In this document: positions 49,671 through 58,498 of the stretch, piece by piece
How the letters are laid out: each line of letters starts with the position of its first letter
How positions within the stretch are numbered: position 1 is the stretch's first letter
Source of the DNA: Colwellia sp. M166
GTDB lineage: Bacteria > Pseudomonadota > Gammaproteobacteria > Enterobacterales > Alteromonadaceae
Assembly: GCF_024585285.1 (NCBI RefSeq)
Contig: NZ_CP040755.1
Span: forward strand, 2,604,001 to 2,668,000
Reading direction: 5' to 3'
DNA length: 64,000 bases
The notes under the pieces: generated by a model
What the model saw: only the letters and a program-made list of their open reading frames with translations
Databases searched by the model: none
Told to the model about the DNA's origin: nothing
Made by a program: the position numbers and the translations under genes

Positions 49671-50846
49671 ATGCAGTTTTACCGTTTCGGTCTATTAATT
49701 TTATCGGCCATCGTTGGTTCTGTTGTTTTAACTGGGTGTGATGTTGTAGCTGAACAAGCTACATCTTCAGCTCCTCAAGCCACACCTGTCGGTGTGGTTA
49801 CGTTAAAAAGCCAAGCGCTCACACTTAAAAAAGAATTGCCCGGGCGTGTAAATGCATTTCAAATTGCAGAAATTCGTCCTCAAGTCAGTGGTATTGTACA
49901 GTCGCGCTTATTTGTTGAAGGTAAACAGGTTGAGCAAGGTCAGGCGCTTTATCAAATCAATCCTGCCGTTTTTGAAGCAGAACTTGCAGCCAGTGAAGCC
50001 GCAGTTGCCAGAGCAGAGGCCAGTATTGCGAGCAGTAAAGCTAAAGCTGCTCGCTTTAGTGAACTGTTAAAAATTAAAGCCGTAAGTCAGCAAGACTTTG
50101 ATGAGGCAGATGCAGCGTACAAACAAGCACGAGCTGAATTATTAACAGCGAAAGCACAATTACAGTCGGCAAAAATTAATCTTGATTATAGCCATGTATC
50201 ATCACCGATTAGTGGTCAAATTAGTAAATCAAGTGTGACAGTTGGGGCTTTAGTTAGTGCTAACCAAGCGACAGCGCTTGCCACTGTTACGCAACTAGAC
50301 CCAATTTATATCGATTTAACACAATCAAGTAATGAACTTACTCAACGTAAAAAAGCCTTGGCATCAGGCTTATTAACGGTTGATCCTGCAACGCAAACAG
50401 ACGTTGAGTTGATTATGGAAGATGGTTCAATATACCCGCATAAAGGGACGTTACAGTTTTCTGAAGTTACCGTTAATCCAAGCACAGGATCTGTAATTCT
50501 GCGAGCTGAATTTCCAAATCCTGAAAAGCTTCTCTTACCAGGCATGTATGCACGCGCATCAATTGTTGAAGGAGTAAAAGCGGATGCTATTTTGGTACCG
50601 CAACGTGGTGTTAGTCGCAATTCTAAAGGCGAGCCTACGGCGCTTGTGGTAAGTGCAAAGAGTATCGTTGAAAGTCGAGTGTTAAAAATTGACCGTTCAG
50701 TTGGCGCTAATTGGTTAGTCATTGATGGCTTAAAAGCAGGTGACAGACTTATTGTTGAAGGCTTACAGAAGATTCGTTCTGGTGCGCCAGTTACCGCAAC
50801 TGAAGTTGACTCGTCAGCTTTATCTTCTACAAACAAAGCGCAATAA
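49671..50846 (+). CDS. acrA: AcrA-like RND efflux periplasmic adaptor (lipoprotein)
   Basis: The 391-residue adaptor has a lipoprotein signal peptide with lipobox LTGC (Cys about 23), lipoyl half-motifs (VEGKQVEQGQALYQIN, LDYSHVSSPISGQISKS), a coiled-coil hairpin (about 100-165), the beta-barrel and a C-terminal membrane-proximal domain. It starts 18 bases after a TetR-type operator and is followed by the permease after 12 bases. The outer-membrane partner (TolC) is presumably elsewhere. Confidence 0.9.
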   Translation: MQFYRFGLLILSAIVGSVVLTGCDVVAEQATSSAPQATPVGVVTLKSQALTLKKELPGRVNAFQIAEIRPQVSGIVQSRLFVEGKQVEQGQALYQINPAVFEAELAASEAAVARAEASIASSKAKAARFSELLKIKAVSQQDFDEADAAYKQARAELLTAKAQLQSAKINLDYSHVSSPISGQISKSSVTVGALVSANQATALATVTQLDPIYIDLTQSSNELTQRKKALASGLLTVDPATQTDVELIMEDGSIYPHKGTLQFSEVTVNPSTGSVILRAEFPNPEKLLLPGMYARASIVEGVKADAILVPQRGVSRNSKGEPTALVVSAKSIVESRVLKIDRSVGANWLVIDGLKAGDRLIVEGLQKIRSGAPVTATEVDSSALSSTNKAQ

Positions 50847-50858
50847 CGGAGAATCTGA

Positions 50859-53800
50859 ATGTCACGATTTTTTATCGATAGACCTATATTCGCTTGGGTG
50901 TTGGCAATTATAGTGATGCTTGCGGGTATTTTAGCGATTAAGGTTTTGCCTATTGCGCAGTATCCTTCAATTGCGCCACCAGCGATTAGTATTACCGCTA
51001 ACTACCCAGGCGCATCAGCACAAACATTAGAAGACTCAGTTACACAGGTCATTGAACAAAAAATGAAAGGCTTAGATGGCTTGTTGTATATGTCATCAAC
51101 TTCAGAATCAAGTGGCTCAGCAACACTTACCCTGACTTTTAGTGCCGAAACTGATCCTGATATTGCTCAGGTACAAGTACAAAATAAATTAGCAACAGCA
51201 ACACCACTTTTACCGGAAGAAGTACAAAGGCAAGGTGTTGTGGTGGCAAAATCGGCGCGTAATTTCCTACTTGTGGTCGGTTTTGTTTCGCAAGACGGCA
51301 GCATGAATAATATTGATATTGGTGATTATGTTTCGTCAAATGTACAAGATATTGTTTCGCGTGTTAATGGTGTGGGTGAAGCACAATTATTTGGCTCTCA
51401 ATATGCTATGCGTATTTGGTTAGATCCGGCAAAATTACAAAACTTTAAATTAACACCTGCTGATATCAGCGCGGCAATTAGTGCGCAAAATGCTCAAGTT
51501 TCAGCAGGTCAACTCGGCGGAATGCCTGCTGTTGCCGGACAACAACTTAATGCGACAGTAACAGCACAGAGTCGTTTACAAACCCCTGCACAATTTGAAA
51601 ATATTTTGGTAAAAACCAACAGTGATGGCTCTATTGTTCGTCTTGAAGATGTGGCAAGAGTAGAGCTAGGTGGTGAAAATTATGGTGTTGTTGCGCGTTT
51701 TAATGGTAAGCCAGCATCAGGTTTAGGGGTAAAGCTGGCCAGTGGCGCAAATGCACTCGATACAGCTCAAGGGGTTAAAGATGCGCTGAAAGAACTTGCA
51801 CCATTTTTCCCTGAAGGTTTAGTTACCGTTATTCCTTATGATACTACGCCGTTTGTTTCATTATCGATTGAAAAAGTTATACACACTCTTATCGAAGCGG
51901 TGATCTTGGTTTTTGTTGTCATGTATCTGTTTTTACAAAACTTCAGAGCAACGCTTATTCCAACCATTGCTGTGCCAGTGGTCTTGCTGGGCACATTTGG
52001 TATCTTGTACACCTTTGGCTATTCAATTAATACTTTAACAATGTTTGCCATGGTTTTAGCTATTGGTTTGCTAGTTGATGATGCCATTGTTGTGGTGGAA
52101 AATGTTGAACGTTTAATGACTGAAGAAAAACTTTCGGCGCTGGAAGCTACACGTAAGTCTATGGATGAGATTAAAGGCGCACTTGTTGGTATTGCTATGG
52201 TGCTTTCTGCGGTATTTATACCGATGGCATTCTTTAGTGGCTCAACCGGTGTTATCTATCGACAGTTCTCTATCACGTTGGTTTCCGCCATGGGGCTTTC
52301 GGTATTAGTGGCGCTTATTTTAACACCGGCATTATGTGCAACCTTATTAAAACCTAGCCATGTGCATAATGACAACTCATTAATAGGTAAATTTTTCTCT
52401 GGCTTTAACCGCGGCTTCGATAAAACCAACTCAGGTGCGCAAAGCTTTGTTGGCCGAATGATCAAGCATGCTAAGCGTTACTTACTTATTTATGGCGTGA
52501 TTGTTGGCGGCATGGTGTATGTATTTTCAAGCTTACCAACGGCATTTTTACCTGATGAAGACCAAGGTATTTTGTTTAACCAAGTGATGTTACCTGCGGG
52601 GTCAACTACAGAGCAAACTTTAGCGGTGGTTAAAAAAGTAGAAAATCATTACTTGAACGATCAGTCTGAAGCGGTTAAAGGTATTTTTACTGTTACAGGT
52701 TTTAGCTTTGCTGGCTCAGGACAAAACTCAGCTATAGGTTTTGTTAGCTTGAAGCACTGGGATGAACGTCAACGTGACGACTTATCGGTTAATGCAGTTG
52801 CTGGTAAAGGTATGGGTTATTTCTCTACTATTAAAGAAGCTTTTGTCTTTGCCTTTCCACCACCAGCGATTGTAGAGCTAGGTACGGCAAATGGTTTTAA
52901 TCTGTTTTTGCAAGACCGTGTTGGTCTTGGTCATGATGCCTTATTAGCGGCTAGAAACCAGTTGCTAGGTATGGCGAGTCAAAGTCCGATATTGGCAGGA
53001 GTACGTCCAAATGGACAAGAAGATATGCCAGAATTACAGCTTGATATCGATCTTGCAAAAGCTGAAGCGCTTGGCGTATCGCAAGGTGATATCAACAGCA
53101 CACTTTCTACCGCGTGGGGTAGTAGTTACGTTAATGACTTTATTGACCGTGGCCGTGTGAAAAAAGTTTATCTGCAAGGTGAAGCTGAATCACGCATGGT
53201 GCCAGAAGATCTTAATCAATGGTACGTGCGCAATAATAATGGCGATATGGTGCCATTCTCCGCCTTTGCTAGTTCATTTTGGTCGTACGGATCACCGCGT
53301 TTAGAGCGTTACAATGGCTTTTCTGCCATGGAAATTCAAGGTAGTGCAGCACCGGGTTACAGTACCGGTCAAGCCATGGATGAAATGGAACGTTTAGTTA
53401 AGCAATTACCTAATGGTGTTTCTTCTGAGTGGTCGGGTATTTCTTATCAAGAACGCTCAAGTGGAGGTCAAGCGCCGTTACTTTATGGTTTATCACTGTT
53501 GTTTGTATTTTTATGTTTAGCGGCATTATATGAGAGTTGGTCGGTACCGTTTGCGGTTATGTTAATTGTGCCTTTAGGTATATTTGGTGCGATCATGGCA
53601 GCTTTTGGCGGCGGCTTATCAAACGATATTTACTTACAAGTTGGCTTATTAACGACCATTGGTTTAGCGTCTAAAAATGCCATCTTAATTGTTGAATTTG
53701 CTATTCATAAAATGGCGGAAGGGCTAAGTGTCGTCGATGCTGCAATCGCTGCAGTTCGTTTGCGCTTACGTCCAATTTTAATGACTTCAATGGCCTTTAT

Positions 53801-53993
53801 TTGTGGTGTTATACCGTTAGCTGTTGCCTCTAGTGCCGGCTCTGGCGCGCAGAACGCACTCGGTATTTCTATTATTGGTGGTACGCTAGCGTCTTCAATT
53901 TTAGTGGTGGTTTTTGTGCCAATGTTTTTCGTTATCGTGCGCCGAATATTTCCAGGTAAAACAGATAATACCGCGAAGGAACATACACAATGA
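50859..53993 (+). CDS. acrB: AcrB-like RND multidrug efflux permease
   Basis: The 1044-residue inner-membrane transporter is full length for the HAE1 class. It begins [15 protein letters not shown], has the TM4 proton-relay pair in [15 protein letters not shown], the TM10 Lys in [14 protein letters not shown], and two large periplasmic loops. GGAG precedes ATG 50859. The operon acrA-acrB is followed by a hairpin and then the TetR gene. Drug export, proton-driven, is expected. Intact, in contrast to the ges-like permease of the island. Confidence 0.93.
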   Translation: MSRFFIDRPIFAWVLAIIVMLAGILAIKVLPIAQYPSIAPPAISITANYPGASAQTLEDSVTQVIEQKMKGLDGLLYMSSTSESSGSATLTLTFSAETDPDIAQVQVQNKLATATPLLPEEVQRQGVVVAKSARNFLLVVGFVSQDGSMNNIDIGDYVSSNVQDIVSRVNGVGEAQLFGSQYAMRIWLDPAKLQNFKLTPADISAAISAQNAQVSAGQLGGMPAVAGQQLNATVTAQSRLQTPAQFENILVKTNSDGSIVRLEDVARVELGGENYGVVARFNGKPASGLGVKLASGANALDTAQGVKDALKELAPFFPEGLVTVIPYDTTPFVSLSIEKVIHTLIEAVILVFVVMYLFLQNFRATLIPTIAVPVVLLGTFGILYTFGYSINTLTMFAMVLAIGLLVDDAIVVVENVERLMTEEKLSALEATRKSMDEIKGALVGIAMVLSAVFIPMAFFSGSTGVIYRQFSITLVSAMGLSVLVALILTPALCATLLKPSHVHNDNSLIGKFFSGFNRGFDKTNSGAQSFVGRMIKHAKRYLLIYGVIVGGMVYVFSSLPTAFLPDEDQGILFNQVMLPAGSTTEQTLAVVKKVENHYLNDQSEAVKGIFTVTGFSFAGSGQNSAIGFVSLKHWDERQRDDLSVNAVAGKGMGYFSTIKEAFVFAFPPPAIVELGTANGFNLFLQDRVGLGHDALLAARNQLLGMASQSPILAGVRPNGQEDMPELQLDIDLAKAEALGVSQGDINSTLSTAWGSSYVNDFIDRGRVKKVYLQGEAESRMVPEDLNQWYVRNNNGDMVPFSAFASSFWSYGSPRLERYNGFSAMEIQGSAAPGYSTGQAMDEMERLVKQLPNGVSSEWSGISYQERSSGGQAPLLYGLSLLFVFLCLAALYESWSVPFAVMLIVPLGIFGAIMAAFGGGLSNDIYLQVGLLTTIGLASKNAILIVEFAIHKMAEGLSVVDAAIAAVRLRLRPILMTSMAFICGVIPLAVASSAGSGAQNALGISIIGGTLASSILVVVFVPMFFVIVRRIFPGKTDNTAKEHTQ

Positions 53994-54080
53994 GCAGTAA
54001 ATACTTCCATCAAAAAACGTTCAGCTTAAGTGCTTGGTAGTGGTGGCTAACAACCTGAAAATACAGCTCAGTAATGGTAT

Positions 54081-54112
54081 TTTAAGGTCTATAGTTTGCT
54101 ATAGGCCTTAAA
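54081..54112 (+). terminator. Terminator-like hairpin after acrB
   Basis: TTTAAGGTCTATAG (54081-54094) pairs with CTATAGGCCTTAAA (54099-54112) across a TTTG loop, 14 positions with one wobble. It lies 88 bases after the permease stop. T tract is short. Confidence 0.6.
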
Positions 54113-54178
54113 TAACTTAGCTTAATTGTAAGGGCATGCCTTTATGCCGAACCTGTTGGGTTTGTAGTGGAGTTTCTG

Positions 54179-54796
54179 ATGAAACCAAAAACTAAAAGAC
54201 ATATAGATCCTGCGTTAGCTGAAGCGCGCCGTAACCAAGTACTTACTGCGGCAGCTGATTGTTTTCGCCGGAAAGGCTTTCATGGTGCGGGCATGGCTGA
54301 AATATCAAAAACAGCCGGTATGAGTGCAGGGCATATTTATAATTACTTTGACAGCAAAGAAGCGATTATAGAAAGTATTATTGAGCAAGACATGGAAGAA
54401 ATGTTCTCAATATTTCAAGAATTTGAACAGCAACCAGGTGACATTTTAACGGTACTACTTAATGGTTTGAATGTCGGTGTACAACGACATATGGACACCG
54501 GTGCTTGTGCGGTCGATTTAGAAATGTTAGCAGAGGCTGGGCGCAACAATAAAGTTGCCACGTTATTACGTGATGCTGATACGCAAGCACGCAATAGAAT
54601 GTGTCAGTTACTGATGAGCGAGCGTAGCGTAATTAAAGAAATTTCTGCTGTGGAGTTAGAAAGTCGAGTTAATGTTATTTTTTCGGTTATGGCAGGCTTA
54701 CTGTTAAGAAAAATGCTTTACCCTGAGTTGACTGAGGAAACGGTGTTAATTGCACTTCGCCCGGCAATAAAAACCTTACTTATGCCGTTTGAGTAA
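54179..54796 (+). CDS. TetR/AcrR-family transcriptional regulator
   Basis: A 205-residue repressor: N-terminal TetR HTH (VLTAAADCFRRKGFHGAGMAEISKTAGMSAGHIYNYFDSKEAI in outline, residues about 20-62) and a C-terminal ligand/dimer domain of AcrR-like type. ATG 54179 is chosen over the upstream in-frame GTG at 54167 because the purine-rich GTGGAG lies ten bases before it. It sits after the efflux operon in the same direction, and the dyad before acrA is its probable operator. Confidence 0.85.
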   Translation: MKPKTKRHIDPALAEARRNQVLTAAADCFRRKGFHGAGMAEISKTAGMSAGHIYNYFDSKEAIIESIIEQDMEEMFSIFQEFEQQPGDILTVLLNGLNVGVQRHMDTGACAVDLEMLAEAGRNNKVATLLRDADTQARNRMCQLLMSERSVIKEISAVELESRVNVIFSVMAGLLLRKMLYPELTEETVLIALRPAIKTLLMPFE

Positions 54797-55021
54797 GCAT
54801 TTAGCTTGTTAAGGCTAGCGAGTATTCATTACATTAAAGAAACTTAGGAGCATGGTTTAATCGCGTTAAGTTAAAGCTAACGGCCTACAATCTTCATTTC
54901 TACAAGGTATTAATTGATCTTAACTAGCTTTAACGCATTTTTCTTGTTTTACGCTTGTTACTCTAATGCGAGGTTGTACAATAAATCAAATCTGCTTAGT
55001 ACAACAAATATGAGAGTAAAA

Positions 55022-55477
55022 ATGCTGTCTACACGTTATGTATTACTCACCGCAATAATATTTAATTGCCTATTAAGTTACTCAACGGTTGCTGAAGAAC
55101 ATCAGCACCAGCATAGCAATCAACAAGCATTGCAGTTAAACCATGGTGCTAAGTGGCAAATCGATCAGAGTTTACATATCGGTATGGTCAGTATTCAACA
55201 ACAATTAATGGTGAATCTTGATGCTATCCATTATGATAAATTTTCTCAAACTCAATTTTTAGCCTTAGCATCAGCGTTTGATAAGCAACTGAATTTTTTA
55301 TTCGAAAATTGCCAACTAGCCCCTAAAGCTGACGCACAGCTTCATGTCTTACTTGCAAAAATAATGCAAGGGAACGACTTAATTAAGCATGCTGAGAATA
55401 AAAAATCAGGCGCGGTTATGATTCTTCAAGCACTAGAAGAATATCCAAAATATTTTAATGACGTCAATTGGCAATAA
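55022..55477 (+). CDS. Small exported protein, DnrO-like
   Basis: About 151 residues with a cleavable signal peptide (LLTAIIFNCLLSYSTVAEE), a His-rich stretch (EEHQHQHSNQQ) and a helical domain ending LQALEEYPKYFNDVNW. The pattern (LNHGAKW...GM..I...LHVLLAKIM...GA) resembles short periplasmic proteins annotated DnrO in other gammaproteobacteria; function unknown. ATG 55022 gives the best signal peptide; ATG 55010 is possible. It lies 225 bases after the TetR gene. Confidence 0.5.
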   Translation: MLSTRYVLLTAIIFNCLLSYSTVAEEHQHQHSNQQALQLNHGAKWQIDQSLHIGMVSIQQQLMVNLDAIHYDKFSQTQFLALASAFDKQLNFLFENCQLAPKADAQLHVLLAKIMQGNDLIKHAENKKSGAVMILQALEEYPKYFNDVNWQ

Positions 55478-55511
55478 CAGGCCAGTTGATAGCTTATAAG
55501 TCGTAAGCCTG

Positions 55512-55958
55512 CCAGCGATAATACTTCCGTTCATTGCTAACGCCTGCTGATGTTGCAGCAGCGCGCCGCTTATGTGACGTTTATTAGATAACAAATCTAA
55601 TCACCATTTAAATTATTCCAATATAGCGACAGTGGTGTTTGGTCATTCGGTTATTGTTACTGTCGGGATATCAAAGTAAGAAGCTATTGCTGAATGCGGT
55701 GATGATAAGTTGAAGTGTATAGCTCTCAATTTATCTTCTTATATCAAGCGATTAGTGAGGGCTATCGCGAGCCAACTAGAATAAAATTAGTTTGCCTTAG
55801 AAAATAAGAAAACCTTTGTTTTTCATGGTTTATTTTTGTATTGATGAATTATTGCAGGGCTTTGCCATAGCAATGAAATCGGCGCAACAAAAGCTGACTT
55901 TGATTGTACGGTTGTTATTCACCCAAACTCAACCGAAGAGTTTGATACTATGAATTAA
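55512..55958 (+). pseudogene. Decayed 3' fragment of a glutathione reductase gene
   Basis: The DNA parallels gor from the GDNTG region to its stop: CTAACGCCTGCTGATGTTGC against TTAACGCCAGTTGCTGTTGC, then [23 protein letters not shown]-region and HPNSTEEFDTMN. Multiple stops and indels interrupt it. It is in the same orientation as the intact gor 6.3 kb to the left, so the efflux/TetR segment lies between gor and this relic, consistent with an old segmental duplication or an insertion next to a duplicated gor. Confidence 0.8.
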
Positions 55959-56304
55959 TGGTGTCTGGAAAACCTACTGTGTAGATTTGTAAACGCTGGA
56001 AAAACTATTAACCTTGTTGTTATGTGGTATCTGCAATAGTATTTTTACGGTAGTTTTTTAGTCAAACCTAACGGCTGTTATTGTTAGCCATTTAATAATG
56101 TTGTTGGAGAAGTTAATGCCCTGGTGAGAATGCGATAAGCTCTGAACCGCAAACAAAGGGTAGGACATAAGGTGCTTTAGCTATATAACCTAACATGATA
56201 TAAGCGATCAGATGTTAACTTATATTCATTATTTAGCTCTTGGGAATTGCAATATCATGTTACTTAAATCAAGTTGAAATATGAATGCCACTAGTCATTA
56301 ATAT
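55959..56304. other. Gene-free stretch before the diguanylate cyclase
   Basis: AT-rich spacer between the gor relic and the cyclase gene. No convincing gene, RNA or strong hairpin was seen; it presumably contains the cyclase promoter. Confidence 0.4.
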
Positions 56305-57774
56305 ATGGAAGAGGTAATTAAATTGACTGAGACAAATAGCAGTTTTGCCAACATTCCGTTTAAGCCATTAGCCATGCTCAGACAGGGTGGAAAAGCTCGT
56401 GATTTCGTGCTTTTCTGGCTTTTAGGTTGTGCGATAATTGTACCATCAAGTGTAATCACTCGTTATCTGGAATGGACGGGTCTGGAGTTATCACTTAGTG
56501 GCATGTCAATTTACATTACTGTCTATATTCCAATGTTACTTTGTGTGCCGATCGTTTTCTGGTTTGGCTATTTTTGGGCAGCAATTCCAGCTTATCTTGC
56601 GACTTTTTTGGTTGCATATGTTGGAGGTATGCCGTTGGGCTGGATTTTGTTATTCTCCTTTGCCAATCCACTCAGCTTGGCATTTTATTATTTATCTTTG
56701 TCTATTCTACCTAAACATACCAAGATTAATGTGTTTGTTTCTCTCATTGGCTTTGTGCTTATTTCTTTGGTGGCTTCTCTAGCAGGTTCCTCGGGGTCAT
56801 TTATTTGGGCATTTGCGAATAAAGTAGGACTTAACAATGCACTTCCGGTTTGGCAAGGTTGGTGGGTAGGCGGATGGTTACAGACTACTTTTATCGTCTT
56901 GCCGGTATTGTATTTTTTCAGTCCTGTTGTTCTTAAGCTTAGTGCGGCATTGCACTCACCAAATTCAGTAAAGCGGGTTGTGTCATATAGAGTACTCACA
57001 CTGGCGACAATCGCTTTTGTTACTGTGTTAGTCGGTTATGTTGCCACGGCCCGTTTTATCAGCATTGAGCAGTTGGCTCGGTTAAAAAGTACATCAATGA
57101 GCCAAGCAAGCCTTCTTACTATCGACAATGCTATTAGTGGCATGTCCTATCCTCTTTTTATCTTACTTGCCGTGATGGTCGCTCTGATATTTCTGATTTA
57201 TAAAGCAATTATTTACTGGAGTGAGGTACTTAAAAATGCCAATAAACTGCTGAATGAAAAAAATATTGAACTGGAAATGCTAGCTTCAACAGATGAGCTT
57301 ACCCAACTACTTATGCGTAGAAAGGTGATGGAAGTCGCTCAAATTGAGTTCGACCGTGCCAGAAGAAATAGTCAGTGGCTCAGTGTATTAATGATCGATA
57401 TTGACAAATTTAAACGCATCAACGATGAATATGGCCATCTTGTTGGTGACAAAGTGATCAGTGATGTTGCTGGTCGTCTAAAGCAATCTGTGCGTCCTTA
57501 TGATTCAGTTGGCCGCTATGGCGGTGAAGAGTTTATCGTCGTTCTTCCCAATTCCACGTTGGAAGACGCGATGGTTATTGCTGAGCGTATTCTAGCGAGT
57601 ATTGCTAACTTACCGGTTGTTACCGACAAGGGTGACTTGTGTGTCACTGTGAGCATTGGCGCAGCATCGTTGCAAGAACATGATAAAAACATACCATCAT
57701 TGATTGAGCATGCTGACCAAGCGTTGTTGAGTGCTAAGGCTCAAGGCAGAAACTGTATTCAAAGGCACCAATGA
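56305..57774 (+). CDS. Membrane diguanylate cyclase (MASE1-like sensor, GGDEF)
   Basis: The 489-residue protein has eight or so N-terminal transmembrane helices (about residues 30-305; MASE1-like layout), a short coiled linker (LLNEKNIELEMLASTDELT) and a GGDEF domain with active-site RYGGEEF and ISIGAAS-like VSIGAASLQ. The enzyme makes cyclic di-GMP from two GTP. An RxxD inhibitory site was not evident before GGEEF (SVRPYDSVGRYGG). ATG 56305 is preceded by a weak purine-rich site. The membrane part probably senses an unknown signal. Confidence 0.88.
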   Translation: MEEVIKLTETNSSFANIPFKPLAMLRQGGKARDFVLFWLLGCAIIVPSSVITRYLEWTGLELSLSGMSIYITVYIPMLLCVPIVFWFGYFWAAIPAYLATFLVAYVGGMPLGWILLFSFANPLSLAFYYLSLSILPKHTKINVFVSLIGFVLISLVASLAGSSGSFIWAFANKVGLNNALPVWQGWWVGGWLQTTFIVLPVLYFFSPVVLKLSAALHSPNSVKRVVSYRVLTLATIAFVTVLVGYVATARFISIEQLARLKSTSMSQASLLTIDNAISGMSYPLFILLAVMVALIFLIYKAIIYWSEVLKNANKLLNEKNIELEMLASTDELTQLLMRRKVMEVAQIEFDRARRNSQWLSVLMIDIDKFKRINDEYGHLVGDKVISDVAGRLKQSVRPYDSVGRYGGEEFIVVLPNSTLEDAMVIAERILASIANLPVVTDKGDLCVTVSIGAASLQEHDKNIPSLIEHADQALLSAKAQGRNCIQRHQ

Positions 57775-58498
57775 AAATACATAAATTAGCGTTGAAGGTG
57801 TCAAAATACTGTTTTTCCGTCGGCTAGAATTTAGTGCTACTAAGGTCTATTAGCCGCTTTCTTTAATATTATTTTAGGAAAAGTGATAGTAAATTGGACA
57901 ATTGATTGTCATGCAATGCTAATAAGTCGTTTTGTTATATTGCTATAAGTTCCCGCTAATTTAAAAATCGATTTCTATGGTATTTATCACTTTTATTACC
58001 GCTAATGTAAAAATTAAATGATCATTTATCACGAGAAAAAATTTAATTTCTCATAAAGTTTAATTAACAAAATTAAGCTAGCCCTTGCCAAATATAGCTT
58101 ATGTTTTTTTGTTATTTCTAGGCATCATAAAGCGGTAAAAATAGTTTAACAATTGTCTGGTAATGATGCCGTTTTCTGGTAATCTCTTAGCTCGCTTATT
58201 TAAGTTGCTCGTTAATTGAGCAGCATGGTTTAAGCATGTGTATTTATTTATCCACATAATAAAAAAATAACAATAAATATATGAAAAGGATTTTTGACTT
58301 ACCTTTTTTCAATAATTACAGTGAGTTAAACTTAGGTTTCCGTAAAGTTCGTTAGATCTTTATGGCTTTTCATCGTGCTTTTCAACATACTTATCCACAG
58401 TTGTCACTAATTGATGTGACTAATTTAAATGAATTGCTAGAGAGAATTTGCTGATTATGGCATGCTTAGCAAATCTTTCTCCCAGTCAAAAAATTATC
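57775..58498. other. Long AT-rich intergenic region upstream of polA
   Basis: About 720 bases with no credible gene. It holds two TTATCCACA words (about 58249-58257, 58391-58399), which resemble DnaA boxes, and long A/T runs. A 30-codon ATG frame at 58362-58454 is possible but has no ribosome site. polA promoter(s) must lie here. Confidence 0.45.

Noticed and set aside
58362..58454. 30-codon ATG frame MAFHRAFQHTYPQLS...
   Set aside because: Protein-like and possibly a gene relic, but no ribosome site and too short to support.
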